Source: CALROG01 sp943369755 (GTDB taxonomy: Bacteria; Pseudomonadota; Gammaproteobacteria; Burkholderiales; Burkholderiaceae_C). Taken from it: a stretch of 64,000 nucleotides of DNA. Below the pieces are notes generated by a model, which saw only the letters and a program-made list of their open reading frames with translations, did not search any database and was not told the DNA's origin. A program made the position numbers and the translations under genes. Location: positions 1 through 64,000 of the forward strand of contig CALROG020000018.1 in assembly GCA_943369755.1 (NCBI GenBank), given 5' to 3'. Each line of letters starts with the position of its first letter. The first letter of the stretch is position 1. This document shows positions 14,240 through 23,283 of the stretch, in pieces.

Positions 14240-15160
14240 TCAGCGGGTAGAAGAGAGTTCACCCGGGCTGCCCGCCGCCACGCTGCCGGGCTTGCAGGTA
14301 ATCACCAGAATTACCAGCGTCATGACATACGGCACGGTGTTGAAAAGGTGGTAACCCCAACCCACACCCGCCGACTGCAGCGCCGGGCCGATCGCTCCCG
14401 CGCCGCCAAACAAGGCCGCCGCACCAATGCAGCGCAGCGGGCTCCAGCGGGCAAAGATGACCAGCGCCACCGCAATCAGGCCCTGGCCGCTGGAAATGCC
14501 CTCGTTCCAGCTGCCCGGGTAAAACAATGTGAGCGACGCGCCGCCCAGCCCCGCAATCGCGCCGCCCGCCGCCGTGGCCGCAATCCGGATGCCCGACACC
14601 GAGTAGCCCAGCGCACGGGTTGCGTTGGCTGAATCGCCCGCCATGCGCACCAGCAGGCCGGCCCGGGTGCGTGCAAAACCCCACCACAACACCACCGCCA
14701 GCAACAAGCCGATGGGCAGCAGCGCATTGATTTGCAGCGCCGAGCGCACCGCCGACGAACTGCTCCAGTTGCCCAGTGCAATAGCCGGTATCTGCGGCGC
14801 CTGCGGCTGGATCAGACCCTTGCCGAGATAGAACGCGAGCCCCGTGCCGAGCAGCATCAGCGCGATGCCCGTGGCCACGTCGTTCACGCGCGGCAGCGAG
14901 CACAGCACACCGTGCAGCGTGGCCAGCAAGGCACCCGCCAGCGCCCCGGCCAGCACACCCAGCCACGGCGAGCCCGTGAGGTAGGCCCCGCCAAAAGCCG
15001 CCATGGCCGACAGCACCAGCACGCCTTCAAGGCCGAGGTTTATGCGGCCTGATTTTTCCGTGAGGCATTCGCCCAGGCTTACAAACAGGAAGGGCACGCC
15101 CACACGCAGTGCGCCCCCAACGATGCCCGCGAAAAGTGCAATCCACTGGTCGGCGGTCAT
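14240..15160 (-). CDS. BMP-type ABC transporter permease (YufQ-like)
   Basis: A 306-residue, highly hydrophobic inner-membrane protein with about eight predicted membrane helices. It carries the family-typical stretches FLFVSLGECLTEKSGRINLG near the N-terminus and TRALGYSV and GGAIAGLGGA in the middle. It pairs with the larger permease encoded immediately upstream; the genes overlap by ATGA at 15157-15160. With the BMP binding protein and the double ATPase it forms an importer for a nucleoside-like or ureide-like solute. Confidence 0.9.
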   Translation of the reverse strand: MTADQWIALFAGIVGGALRVGVPFLFVSLGECLTEKSGRINLGLEGVLVLSAMAAFGGAYLTGSPWLGVLAGALAGALLATLHGVLCSLPRVNDVATGIALMLLGTGLAFYLGKGLIQPQAPQIPAIALGNWSSSSAVRSALQINALLPIGLLLAVVLWWGFARTRAGLLVRMAGDSANATRALGYSVSGIRIAATAAGGAIAGLGGASLTLFYPGSWNEGISSGQGLIAVALVIFARWSPLRCIGAAALFGGAGAIGPALQSAGVGWGYHLFNTVPYVMTLVILVITCKPGSVAAGSPGELSSTR

Positions 15161-16257
15161 GCGATTTTGTCCCCCATGGCCGTCTGCGCCCCGCTCGGCC
15201 CGGCCGAGCGCGCCAGCTTCGCGAAGAACGCCTTCCAGTCCACGTCACGCAGCGCCTCGCTGGCCAGAATCAGCACAAACGCGATGCCCTGCAACACCAT
15301 GACCGACGCATCCGGCAAGCCGAGGCGGCGTTGCAACAAGCTGCCCGCAGCGCCAAAGCCACCAAACAGAATGGCCACCGGAATCACTGCCACCGGGTTC
15401 TGCCGCGCGATGAACGCCACCAAAATGCCGGCGTAGCCATAGCCCGCAATCAGCGAGGCGTTGGCGTTGGTGTGCACCGCCGCCACCTCCACCGCGCCTG
15501 CCAGCCCGGCGCAGGCGCCGCCGAGGGCACAGGCCAGCAAAATCAGCCGTGTGGCGGGCAGGCCGACGAGCTGCGCGGTGCGCGGGTTGCCGCCCACCAC
15601 GCGCACTGAAAACCCCGACGCGGTCCATTTCAGCCAGATGCCCAGCGCCAGGCACGCAACCACACCCAGCACCAGGCCCCAGTGCACGTCTGAGCCGGCA
15701 ATGCCGCCGATGCGCAGGCCTTCGGCCAAGGCGTAGGTTGACGGCTTGTTCAGGCTGGAGGGGTCGCGCAGCGAGCCCTCCACCCAGTGCTTGAACAAAC
15801 CAATGGCCACATAGGCCAGCAGCAGGCTGCTGATGGTTTCATTGATGCCGCGAAACTGGCGCAACCAGCCGGCCAGCATGATCCACAGCGCACCGGCCAC
15901 CGCCCCGGCCGCACAGACAACCGCAGTGCCCGCAATATTGGCGGGCAGCGGCAATAAATACGGCAGCGCCGCACAGGCCAGCCCGCCCAGCACCATCGCC
16001 CCCTCGCCGCCAATAATGACCAGCCCGGCGCGCGCCGGAATGGCCACACACAGCGCGGTCAACATCAGCGGTGCGGCGCGCTGCAAGGTGTTCTGCCACG
16101 AGAACCAGTCACCGAACGCGCCCTTGAACAGCAGCACCCAGACATCGACCGGGTTAACGCCCGCGAACCACACAAACACGCCAAACACACCCAGCGCCGC
16201 CGTGATGGCGGCGACCGGCAAGGCAATGTCGTTAACGGTATCGCGGGCCAGAGCCAT
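15157..16257 (-). CDS. BMP-type ABC transporter permease (YufP-like)
   Basis: A 366-residue inner-membrane permease, the longer partner of the pair. Family features include FSWQNTLQRAAPLMLTALCVAIPARAGLVIIGGEGAMVLGG and later RVVGGNPRTAQLVGLPATRLI. The ATG overlaps the stop of the binding-protein gene (TGATG), and the stop overlaps the next permease start, so translation is coupled across all three genes. Confidence 0.9.
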   Translation of the reverse strand: MALARDTVNDIALPVAAITAALGVFGVFVWFAGVNPVDVWVLLFKGAFGDWFSWQNTLQRAAPLMLTALCVAIPARAGLVIIGGEGAMVLGGLACAALPYLLPLPANIAGTAVVCAAGAVAGALWIMLAGWLRQFRGINETISSLLLAYVAIGLFKHWVEGSLRDPSSLNKPSTYALAEGLRIGGIAGSDVHWGLVLGVVACLALGIWLKWTASGFSVRVVGGNPRTAQLVGLPATRLILLACALGGACAGLAGAVEVAAVHTNANASLIAGYGYAGILVAFIARQNPVAVIPVAILFGGFGAAGSLLQRRLGLPDASVMVLQGIAFVLILASEALRDVDWKAFFAKLARSAGPSGAQTAMGDKIA

Positions 16258-17375
16258 CAGATACTTCCGATGACGCCTTCAACCAGGTAGTTCATGCCTT
16301 CCAGCGTCAGGTCGGTCTGCTTGAGCGTCTTGCCCGCAGCGATGACTTCCTTGCCCTTGTTGTCCTTCAGTGGGCCCTTGAAGATGTCAAAGCTGCCGGC
16401 AATCATCTTGGCCTTGATGCCGTCAGCGCTCTTCTTGGCGGCGTCGGTGACCATGGCGCCGTAGGGCGAGGTCTTGACGTAGCCTTCCTTCAGGCCACCG
16501 CGAATGAAGTTGGGGTGCGGCTTGCCGGCGCGGGCTGCGTCAACCACCGTCTTGTAGGCGGTGAGCCAGTTCCACTCGGCACCGGTCAGGTAGGCGTTGG
16601 GGGCCAGCTTGGCCTGTGAGGCGTGGTAGCCGCAAACCATCTTGCCGCGCTTGGCCGCCGTTTCCACCACCACCTTGGGGCCGTCCACATGCATGGTGAA
16701 CACGTCCACGCCCTGGTCGGCCAGGCTGTTGGTGGCTTCTGCCTCCTTCACGGCCATGGACCAGTCGCCAGTGAAGATCACATTGCAGGTAATGCCAGGC
16801 TTGACCGAGCGTGCGCCCATCAGGAAGGCGTTGATGTTGCGCAGCACCTGCGGGATCGGCTTGGCCGCGACAAAACCGATCTTGCCGCTCTTGCTCATGT
16901 GCCCGGCAATCACGCCGTTGAGGTACTGGCATTCGTCGATATAGCCAAAGAAGCTGCCGGTGTTCTTGGGGTGCTTGCCCTCGGTCCACATGCCGCCGCA
17001 GTGGGCAAAACGCACGTCGGGGTATTTGGCGGCCATGGCCAGCATGTGCGGGTCAAAGTAGCCAAACGAGGTGGGGAACAATACCTTGGCACCGTCTTGC
17101 GCAATCATGCCGGTCATGGACTTCTGCACGGCTGCGGTTTCCGGCACGTTTTCCTCTTCCACTACCTTGATGCCAGGCATCTTCTTCAGCTCGGCTGCGG
17201 CCTGGGCCTGGGCCTGGTTGTAGCCAAAGTCGTCACGCGGGCCAACGTAGATCACGCCTACGGTCAGCGGTGCCTGCGCCTGCGCCAGGGTGCTCAAGCC
17301 CCCCAGCGTGCCGGCGGCGCCGAGCGCGGCCAGGGACTTGAGGGAGTCACGACGGTTGATGGATTTAAGGCTCAT
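16257..17375 (-). CDS. BMP-family ABC substrate-binding protein
   Basis: A 372-residue periplasmic binding protein with an export signal (a twin-arginine-like RRDSLKSLAALGAAGTLGG, ending in AQAQA). The mature start APLTVGVIYVGPRDDFGYNQAQ and the later GSFFGYIDECQYLNGVIAGHMSKSGKIGFV are the BMP (PnrA/Med) pattern, otherwise used for purine nucleosides. Located directly after atzH, it probably captures a small nitrogen-rich solute such as a ureide or purine breakdown product. It is translationally coupled to the permeases. Confidence 0.92.
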   Translation of the reverse strand: MSLKSINRRDSLKSLAALGAAGTLGGLSTLAQAQAPLTVGVIYVGPRDDFGYNQAQAQAAAELKKMPGIKVVEEENVPETAAVQKSMTGMIAQDGAKVLFPTSFGYFDPHMLAMAAKYPDVRFAHCGGMWTEGKHPKNTGSFFGYIDECQYLNGVIAGHMSKSGKIGFVAAKPIPQVLRNINAFLMGARSVKPGITCNVIFTGDWSMAVKEAEATNSLADQGVDVFTMHVDGPKVVVETAAKRGKMVCGYHASQAKLAPNAYLTGAEWNWLTAYKTVVDAARAGKPHPNFIRGGLKEGYVKTSPYGAMVTDAAKKSADGIKAKMIAGSFDIFKGPLKDNKGKEVIAAGKTLKQTDLTLEGMNYLVEGVIGSI

Positions 17376-17427
17376 GGTTTTCTCCGATCAGGTGGTTCAA
17401 GGGTTGGGTAAATGGGTTAAGCAGGAT

Positions 17428-17820
17428 TCATGCAAGCGGCGGTGGCGCAAGCAACAAACTTACATGCGCGCTCACCACCCGCCAGCCGGCGGGGGTGCGC
17501 AGCCAGGTTTGGCTCTGGCGGCCGGTTTTGTCGCTGCCGGTGCGCTGAAACTCGATGTTGGCGGTGGCGAAGTCGTGCCCGTAGGTGGTGATGACGGTGC
17601 GCAGCACGGTGCGCGACAGGCCCTGAGCCGGCCGCGCCGCACGGAAGGCGCAAATTGCCTGGTAGCCGTAGAGGTTTTCGCCCACGCCGTAGCGCAGGGT
17701 CTGCGGGCTGTTCCAGAACAGTTCGTCCAGCACCGCCACGTCATTGCTGATCAAGGCTTTTTCATAGCGATCAAATTCGGCGGTGACTTCGGCCAGCACC
17801 TCGGGCAGGTTGATTTGCAT
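17428..17820 (-). CDS. atzH: AtzH-like protein (1,3-dicarboxyurea amidohydrolase family)
   Basis: A 130-residue NTF2-like protein of the DUF3225 type (AEFDRYEKALISNDVAVLDELFW, LRYGVGENLYGYQAI, TWLRTPAGWRVVSAHVS). In Pseudomonas sp. ADP, AtzH was reported as the decarboxylating amidohydrolase that converts 1,3-dicarboxyurea to allophanate, acting after AtzE-AtzG. I chose the ATG at 17818-17820, which overlaps the atzE stop as TGATG, with an AAGGAGG site inside the end of atzE. A GTG one codon earlier is also open. The order atzG-atzE-atzH matches the known arrangement. Confidence 0.88.
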   Translation of the reverse strand: MQINLPEVLAEVTAEFDRYEKALISNDVAVLDELFWNSPQTLRYGVGENLYGYQAICAFRAARPAQGLSRTVLRTVITTYGHDFATANIEFQRTGSDKTGRQSQTWLRTPAGWRVVSAHVSLLLAPPPLA

Positions 17821-19166
17821 CACAGTGCGGCCTCCTTGAGGTGGGCCACACCCGAGCGCTCCAGCTCCCGTGCTGCACGTAGCGCCAGGTCTTCGCGCCA
17901 GGGCGCAGCAATCAGTTGCACCCCGATCGGCATGCCGTCAGCACCCTGTGGCCACATCGGCGCGGCCACGACCGGGCAGCCAGCAAACGAAACCGGCTGG
18001 GTCAGCAAGCCCATGGCGGGGCGGCTTGGGTGCTTCTGGCCGTTGATATCAAGCCAGTCGGTTCCTATGGCGGGGGCCGCAACCGGCGTAGCGGGGGCAA
18101 TCAACACGTCCCAATGCTCAAACAATGCGTTGACCTTGTCGCGGTAAATCCGGCGATAGCGCTGGGCCCGCAGGTACCAATCCAGCGGCTGCAGGGCACC
18201 GGCAATGAAGCGGTCTACCGACAGCGGCTCGAAGTCTTCAGGCCGGGTGCGCAGGTCGTCCAGGTGCAGGCAGCCGCCCTCGCTGGCGGTAATCACGAAG
18301 GCGGCGGTGCGGCCCAACGCGGGCTCTGGCCAGTCGACGATCTCGACCACGTCCAGCGCGCGGGCGGCGGCCCGTGCCACCTCACGCGCCGGTGGTGTCG
18401 CCAGGTCGTTGAAGTAACCGCCCAGCAAACCGATGCGCAGACCCTTGACGCCGCGCTCCAGCGAGGGCGCTGTGGCCTGGATACGGGTGGCGTGGCAACC
18501 TGGGTCCAGCGCGTCGGGGCCCTGCAGGGCGTCGTAGGCACCGGCCAGCAAGCCAACGCTGCTGGCCATGGGCCCCAGGTGGTCGATGCTGTGCACAAAC
18601 GGATAGCTGCCGCGCCGCGACAGGCGGCCAAACGTCGGCTTCAGCCCCCAGACCCCGCATAAAGAGGCTGGCACGCGGATTGAGCCATTGGTGTCCGAGC
18701 CCAGTGTCAGTGGCACTTGGCCCGCAGCTACCGCAGCGCCGGAGCCGCCCGAAGACCCACCGGCGATGCGGCCAAGGTCGTGCGGGTTGTGGGCCGGCCC
18801 GTAGTGGCTGTTCTCGGTGGTGAAGCCGTAGGCGTATTCATCCATGTTGAGTGCGCCCAGCAAAACCGCACCGGCGGCCTTCAAGCGTTGCACCAGCACC
18901 GCGTCTGACGCCGCTGGCGGATGGTCGCGGTTGATTTTGGAGCCCGCCAGCGTGGGCAGCCCCTGCACATCAAACAGGTTCTTCACGGCATAGGGCACGC
19001 CCGCCAACGGGCCCAGCGGCTCGCCACGTGCGCGGCGCGCGTCCACCGCCGCCGCCTCGGTGCGGGCACGGTCAAAGGTGCGTGCGGTGAAGGCATTGAC
19101 GCGCGCGTCGGTCGCCTCAATCCGGGCGATGGCGGCCTCCACCCGCTCAATGGCTGAAGCGCTCAT
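17820..19166 (-). CDS. atzE: AtzE-family amidohydrolase (1-carboxybiuret hydrolase subunit)
   Basis: A 448-residue amidase-signature enzyme. The Ser-cisSer-Lys triad is visible as K62 (PYAVKNLF), S138 (RIAGGSSGGSG) and S162 (LGSDTNGSIRVPAS). With the small AtzG subunit it hydrolyses 1-carboxybiuret to 1,3-dicarboxyurea, preventing loss of the carboxylated intermediate to biuret. Assignment as AtzE rather than a generic amidase rests on the overlapping atzG upstream and the overlapping atzH downstream. The start overlaps the atzG stop by ATGA. Confidence 0.93.
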   Translation of the reverse strand: MSASAIERVEAAIARIEATDARVNAFTARTFDRARTEAAAVDARRARGEPLGPLAGVPYAVKNLFDVQGLPTLAGSKINRDHPPAASDAVLVQRLKAAGAVLLGALNMDEYAYGFTTENSHYGPAHNPHDLGRIAGGSSGGSGAAVAAGQVPLTLGSDTNGSIRVPASLCGVWGLKPTFGRLSRRGSYPFVHSIDHLGPMASSVGLLAGAYDALQGPDALDPGCHATRIQATAPSLERGVKGLRIGLLGGYFNDLATPPAREVARAAARALDVVEIVDWPEPALGRTAAFVITASEGGCLHLDDLRTRPEDFEPLSVDRFIAGALQPLDWYLRAQRYRRIYRDKVNALFEHWDVLIAPATPVAAPAIGTDWLDINGQKHPSRPAMGLLTQPVSFAGCPVVAAPMWPQGADGMPIGVQLIAAPWREDLALRAARELERSGVAHLKEAAL

Positions 19167-19381
19167 TGCCCGGCCTCCGTGTCATTGGCCGGAAACGGCG
19201 CGGGCCGAAAGATTTCAGCCAGCTCGTGCTCGGGCAACAGGGGAACCGCCATCAAGCCACTGACCATGCCAAAGGTGCGCCCCAGATGCGTCGCCACACC
19301 TTGCGCGCGGGCGTCGTCCAGGGGCAGGCGAATCGCGGCCGCCGCCGAGCGAACGTAGTTCAATGTTTCTTGCTCATTCAT
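19163..19381 (-). CDS. atzG: AtzG-like small subunit (DUF4089)
   Basis: A 72-residue helical protein (LNYVRSAAAAIRLPLDD, then GVATHLGRTFGMVSGLM, then LLPEHELAEIFRPAPFP) of the AtzG/GatC-like type, which binds and stabilizes the AtzE amidase. The length and FRPAPF ending are typical. It starts 3 bases after the ABC ATPase stop and overlaps atzE by 4 bases. Confidence 0.9.
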   Translation of the reverse strand: MNEQETLNYVRSAAAAIRLPLDDARAQGVATHLGRTFGMVSGLMAVPLLPEHELAEIFRPAPFPANDTEAGQ

Positions 19382-19384
19382 GAT

Positions 19385-20386
19385 TCAAAAAGCCTCCAGG
19401 TCTTCAAGGTGGTGGCAAGCGGCCTCGCGCCCGGCACTCACGCCAACCAGCGCCGGAGCCTCCTGGGCGCAGCGCTCGCTGGCATGGGGGCAGCGCCCCT
19501 GAAAGCCGCAACGCGGAATGACCGGCGCAACCTCTGCGCCCGCCATCTGGATCGGGCTTTGCGGGTCACCGGGCAACAGGTGGCGCGCAATGTCGCGGCC
19601 CGAGCCCGGAATGGACGCAATCAGCGCCCGGGTGTAGGGGTGCTGCGGGCTGGCAAACAGTTCTGCGGCCGGCCCGCTCTCGACAATGCGGCCCAGGTAC
19701 ATCACCAGCACCCGGTCGCACAGCAGGCGCACCACGTTGAGGTCGTGCGAGACGAACAAAAAGCTCATGCCCAGCTCGCGCTTCAGTTCAGCCAGCAGCT
19801 GCAAAATAACCACCTGCACCGACACATCCAGCGCGGCGGTGGGTTCGTCCAGCACCAGCAAGCGTGGGCGCAGCACGGCGGCCCGCGCGATGCCCACCCG
19901 CGCTTTTTGCCCGCCCGACAGCTGGTGCGGAAAGCGCGCCAGCAGCTCGTGCGGCAGGCCGGTGAGCGTTGCAATTTCTTCTACCTGCCGCTGCACCTCG
20001 GCCTGGTCTTTCACGCCGCCCAGCAAGCGCAGCGGTTCGGCAATGGTGTCAAAGGCGCTGTAGCGCGGGTTCAGGCTGTCATGCGCATCCTGAAAGACCA
20101 TCTGGACTTCACGGCGCGACTTGTGGCCCGGCATCAGGTTCGGGTCCACCAGGGCCAGGTCGGCGCCCAGAAAGCGGATCTGGCCGTCTGTGACCTGCAG
20201 CGTTCGGGTCAGCAGGCGCACCAGCGTGGACTTGCCGCAGCCCGATTCACCCACCAGGCCCACGGTTTCCCCGGCTTCAATGCGAAAGCTGACACCGTCC
20301 ACCGCATGTAGCAGGCCTTTGCCTTGTGGTGTTTTGACGGGGAAACGCTTGGCGAGGTCCATGACCTCCAGCAGTGCGGCGCTCAT
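19385..20386 (-). CDS. Peptide/nickel-type ABC transporter ATPase (DppF-like)
   Basis: A 333-residue ATPase with Walker A GESGCGKST, signature LSGGQKARVGIAR, Walker B LLVLDEPTAALD and the C-terminal oligopeptide-transporter tail (PYTRALIASIPG, then a Cys-rich GFQGRCPHASERCAQ that resembles the Fe-S-binding motif of DppD/F). It overlaps the upstream ATPase gene by ATGA. It powers the same importer together with the second ATPase. Confidence 0.92.
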   Translation of the reverse strand: MSAALLEVMDLAKRFPVKTPQGKGLLHAVDGVSFRIEAGETVGLVGESGCGKSTLVRLLTRTLQVTDGQIRFLGADLALVDPNLMPGHKSRREVQMVFQDAHDSLNPRYSAFDTIAEPLRLLGGVKDQAEVQRQVEEIATLTGLPHELLARFPHQLSGGQKARVGIARAAVLRPRLLVLDEPTAALDVSVQVVILQLLAELKRELGMSFLFVSHDLNVVRLLCDRVLVMYLGRIVESGPAAELFASPQHPYTRALIASIPGSGRDIARHLLPGDPQSPIQMAGAEVAPVIPRCGFQGRCPHASERCAQEAPALVGVSAGREAACHHLEDLEAF

Positions 20387-21351
20387 TGGGTGACCCCTGC
20401 GTGGTGACAGCGCACCATGTGGTTGCCGTCGGTCACGCTCGGCAATGCTGCGCTACAGGCGCTGCTGCGCTGCGTGCAGCGCTCGGAAAAGCGGCAATTG
20501 GGCAAGTCGGCGCGGCGCAGGTCCGGCAGATTGCCGGGGATGGCACTGAGCTGCGTCAGCGAGGCCCGCCCGACCGGCGTGGCACCAATCAGCTGGCGGG
20601 TGTAGGGGTGCTGCGGCTGCCTGAATAGCACCTCGGTGGGCGCAGACTCGACCATGTGGCCGGCATGCATGACGATGATGCGGTCGCACTGGTCGCGGGC
20701 CAGCCCCAGGTCGTGCGTGATCAACAGCATGGCCATGCCCTTGGCGCGGGTCTTGTCCTTGATCAGCGCCATGATGGCGGCCTGGGTGGTCACGTCCAGC
20801 CCGGTGGTGGGCTCGTCCGCTATCAGCAGCTTGGGGCCACAGGCCAGGGCCAGCGCAATCATCACGCGCTGGCACAGCCCGCCCGACAGCTCGAACGGGT
20901 AGGCGTGGTAGCGGCGCGCCGGGTCGGGGATTTTCATCTCGGCCAGGCATTCGATGGCGCGGGCTTTGCGCGCGCTGGCCACGGTGGTGGTGTGGCGGGC
21001 CAGCACGTCTTCCAGCTGATGCCCGATCTTGCGGATCGGGTTGAGCGCAACCTTGGGGTTCTGAAAGATCATGCTGACCTCGCGCCCGCGAATGTCGGCC
21101 AGCTCGCTTTCCCGGGCCGCCAGCAGGTTCAGGCCGTCAAAATGCGCGCTGCCAGCGGTGATGCGTGCGGCAGCGTCCGACAGGCCCAGCAGCGCATACG
21201 AGAGCACGCTTTTGCCCGAACCGGACTCACCCACCAACCCCACGGTTTCGCCTTTGGCGATGGCCATGGACACGTCTTGCAAGGCCTGCACCGTGCCGCC
21301 ACGGGTGCGGAATTGCAGCGACAGGTGTTTGACTTCCAGAATATTGCTCAT
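20383..21351 (-). CDS. Peptide/nickel-type ABC transporter ATPase (DppD-like)
   Basis: A 322-residue ATPase with Walker A GESGSGKSV, Walker B LLIADEPTTGLD and the tail HPYTRQLIGATP followed by a cysteine cluster (CRFSERCTQ). The signature reads LSGGLCQRVMIAL, with Cys where Gln, Arg or Met is usual. The gene overlaps the permease gene upstream and the DppF-like gene downstream. Confidence 0.92.
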   Translation of the reverse strand: MSNILEVKHLSLQFRTRGGTVQALQDVSMAIAKGETVGLVGESGSGKSVLSYALLGLSDAAARITAGSAHFDGLNLLAARESELADIRGREVSMIFQNPKVALNPIRKIGHQLEDVLARHTTTVASARKARAIECLAEMKIPDPARRYHAYPFELSGGLCQRVMIALALACGPKLLIADEPTTGLDVTTQAAIMALIKDKTRAKGMAMLLITHDLGLARDQCDRIIVMHAGHMVESAPTEVLFRQPQHPYTRQLIGATPVGRASLTQLSAIPGNLPDLRRADLPNCRFSERCTQRSSACSAALPSVTDGNHMVRCHHAGVTQ

Positions 21352-22256
21352 GTGCGCTTGCGGGGGTCGATCAGGTCACGCAGGCCGTCACCCAACAGGT
21401 TGAAAGTGAACACCGCCAGCATCAGCACCGCACCGGGAAACAGCGCGACCCACCATTCACCAGAGATGATGTAGGTGGCCCCCTCGGCGACCATGATTCC
21501 CCACTCGGCTTCGGGCGGGCTCACGCCCAGCCCGATGAAGCTCAGGCCCGCCGCGTTCAGGATCGCCCAGCCCATGTTCAGCGAGATCTGGACCATCATG
21601 GGCGGCATGGCGTTGGGGATCAGGTGGCACAGCAAAATGCGGGCGTCACCATTGCCGGCCAGCCGCGCGGCCTCTACAAAGCCGGCTTCGCGCCGCACAT
21701 TCACTTCGGTGCGGGCAACGCGGATGTAGAACGGCAGGTTGACCACCGCAGTGGCAAGAATGATGTTGAACACCGAGTTGCCCAGCGCCGCCACAATGCC
21801 CATGGCCAGCACGAACAGCGGAAAGCTCATCACCATGTCGCAACTGCGCATGATGATGCGCTCCATCCATCCGCCAAAGTAGCCCGCGCAGGCACCCAGC
21901 AGGCCCCCGATCACAAACGAGGCCAGCACCGCAGACAGCGCAATGATGAAGTCGATGCGGGTGGCCACCAGTACCCGGGAAAAGATGTCGCGGCCCAGCG
22001 AGTCGGTGCCGAACCAGTGCGCGGCGCTGGGTGCCGACAGCGCCGCCCCGACATTGCTGGCGTAGGGGTCATGCGGGGCGATCCAGGGCCCGGCAATCGC
22101 GATGAAAACAAACCCGCTGAACAGCACGGCAGCCACCAAGGTGAACGGGTTGTCAGACAAAACGTAAGCCGCATGGGACCAGAACGTCTTGTTGTTTGCT
22201 ACAGTTTTTGTAGTGGGTGACGCAACAACGGCGCGGGCTCCGGGCATATTTGTCAT
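21348..22256 (-). CDS. Peptide/nickel-type ABC transporter permease (DppC-like)
   Basis: A 302-residue inner-membrane permease. It has an N-terminal OppC_N segment (DNPFTLVAAVLFSGFVFIAIAGPWIAPHDPY), TDSLGRDIFSRV and the coupling motif EAARLAGNGDARILLCHLIPN. The N-terminal tail (residues about 8-20) is encoded by dispersed repeat family A and carries the same ASPTTK peptide as the BMP ATPase linker. It lies 4 bases after the DppB-like gene. Confidence 0.92.
   Translation of the reverse strand: MTNMPGARAVVASPTTKTVANNKTFWSHAAYVLSDNPFTLVAAVLFSGFVFIAIAGPWIAPHDPYASNVGAALSAPSAAHWFGTDSLGRDIFSRVLVATRIDFIIALSAVLASFVIGGLLGACAGYFGGWMERIIMRSCDMVMSFPLFVLAMGIVAALGNSVFNIILATAVVNLPFYIRVARTEVNVRREAGFVEAARLAGNGDARILLCHLIPNAMPPMMVQISLNMGWAILNAAGLSFIGLGVSPPEAEWGIMVAEGATYIISGEWWVALFPGAVLMLAVFTFNLLGDGLRDLIDPRKRT
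22198..22239 (+). repeat. Dispersed repeat, family A, copy 2 (inside a coding sequence)
   Basis: GCTACAGTTTTTGTAG, GTGGGTGACGCAAC and GGCGCGGGCT correspond in order to the block at 11292-11339. It encodes the start of the DppC-like permease (ARAVVASPTTKTVANN). Confidence 0.75.
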
Positions 22257-22260
22257 GAAA

Positions 22261-23274
22261 TCAGGCCCCCAGCCGTACCCGTGGGTCGATCACCACGTAC
22301 AAAAGGTCAATCACCAGGTTGAGCAGGGTGTACAGCAGTGCCATGGTCAGCACAAAGCCCTGTACCGGCGCGTAGTCACTGGCCACCAGCGCGTCCAGGG
22401 CGAAGGAGCCGACACCCGGCCAGGCAAACACTTTTTCGACAATCACGCTCATGCCCAGCAGGAAGCTGAACACCATGCCCAGTGTGGTGATGATCGGCAG
22501 CAACGCGTTGCGCAGGGCGTAGCGCACCAGCACCGTCCCGGACGACAGCCCCGAGGCACGGGCGGTGCGCACAAAGTCGGCGGAAAGCACCGCAATCATC
22601 GAGGCACGCGTCATGCGCGCCAGCGGTGCCAGCACAAAAATCCCCAGCGTCAGCACCGGCATCAGCATTTGACCGGCACTGGCCAGAAACAGACGCGGCT
22701 GGCCGGCGAGCAGGCTGTCCACGGTGTACAGCCCGGTCACCGTGGGCGGTGAAGTGAGGTAGGGGTCCAGCCGACCGATCGGCGAGGGGGCCCAGCCCAG
22801 CAAGTAATAGAACACGTAGGCCAGCAACAGGCCGGTGAAGAAAGTGGGCAGGGAAACCCCGGCGGTGGTGATCAGGCGGCAGGCGTGGTCGATCCACGAG
22901 TTGGGCCGCTGCGCCGCCGCCACGCCCAGCGGTACCGCGACTGCCACCGCAAACAGCAGCGACGCCAGCACCAGCTCCAGCGAGGCGGGCAGGCGCACCA
23001 GAAGTTCCTCGCGCACCGGCTGGCCGGTGGACAAGGCGGTGCCCAGATCGCCGCGAGACAGATCCTTCAAGTAGATCCAGAACTGTTCGGGCAGGCTTTT
23101 GTTCAGGCCCAGCTTCTCACGCACCTCGGCCACCGCCTCCTGGGTGCCGGCCGGCCCGGCGAAGAACGCTGCCGGGTCGCCCGGCAGCGCCCGCGTCAGC
23201 AGGAAGGTGATGAGCACAATGCCAAACAGATTTGGCAACGCACCCAGCAGGCGCTTGGCGACGAGTACAAACAT
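22261..23274 (-). CDS. Peptide/nickel-type ABC transporter permease (DppB-like)
   Basis: A 337-residue permease with the typical DppB start (KRLLGALPNLFGIVLITFLLTRALPGDPA), a REKLGLNKSLPEQF segment and the coupling loop DFVRTARASGLSSGTVLVRYALRNALLP. About six membrane helices are evident. It sits 9 bases after the binding-protein gene. Confidence 0.92.
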   Translation of the reverse strand: MFVLVAKRLLGALPNLFGIVLITFLLTRALPGDPAAFFAGPAGTQEAVAEVREKLGLNKSLPEQFWIYLKDLSRGDLGTALSTGQPVREELLVRLPASLELVLASLLFAVAVAVPLGVAAAQRPNSWIDHACRLITTAGVSLPTFFTGLLLAYVFYYLLGWAPSPIGRLDPYLTSPPTVTGLYTVDSLLAGQPRLFLASAGQMLMPVLTLGIFVLAPLARMTRASMIAVLSADFVRTARASGLSSGTVLVRYALRNALLPIITTLGMVFSFLLGMSVIVEKVFAWPGVGSFALDALVASDYAPVQGFVLTMALLYTLLNLVIDLLYVVIDPRVRLGA

Positions 23275-23283
23275 GCCGGGTTC

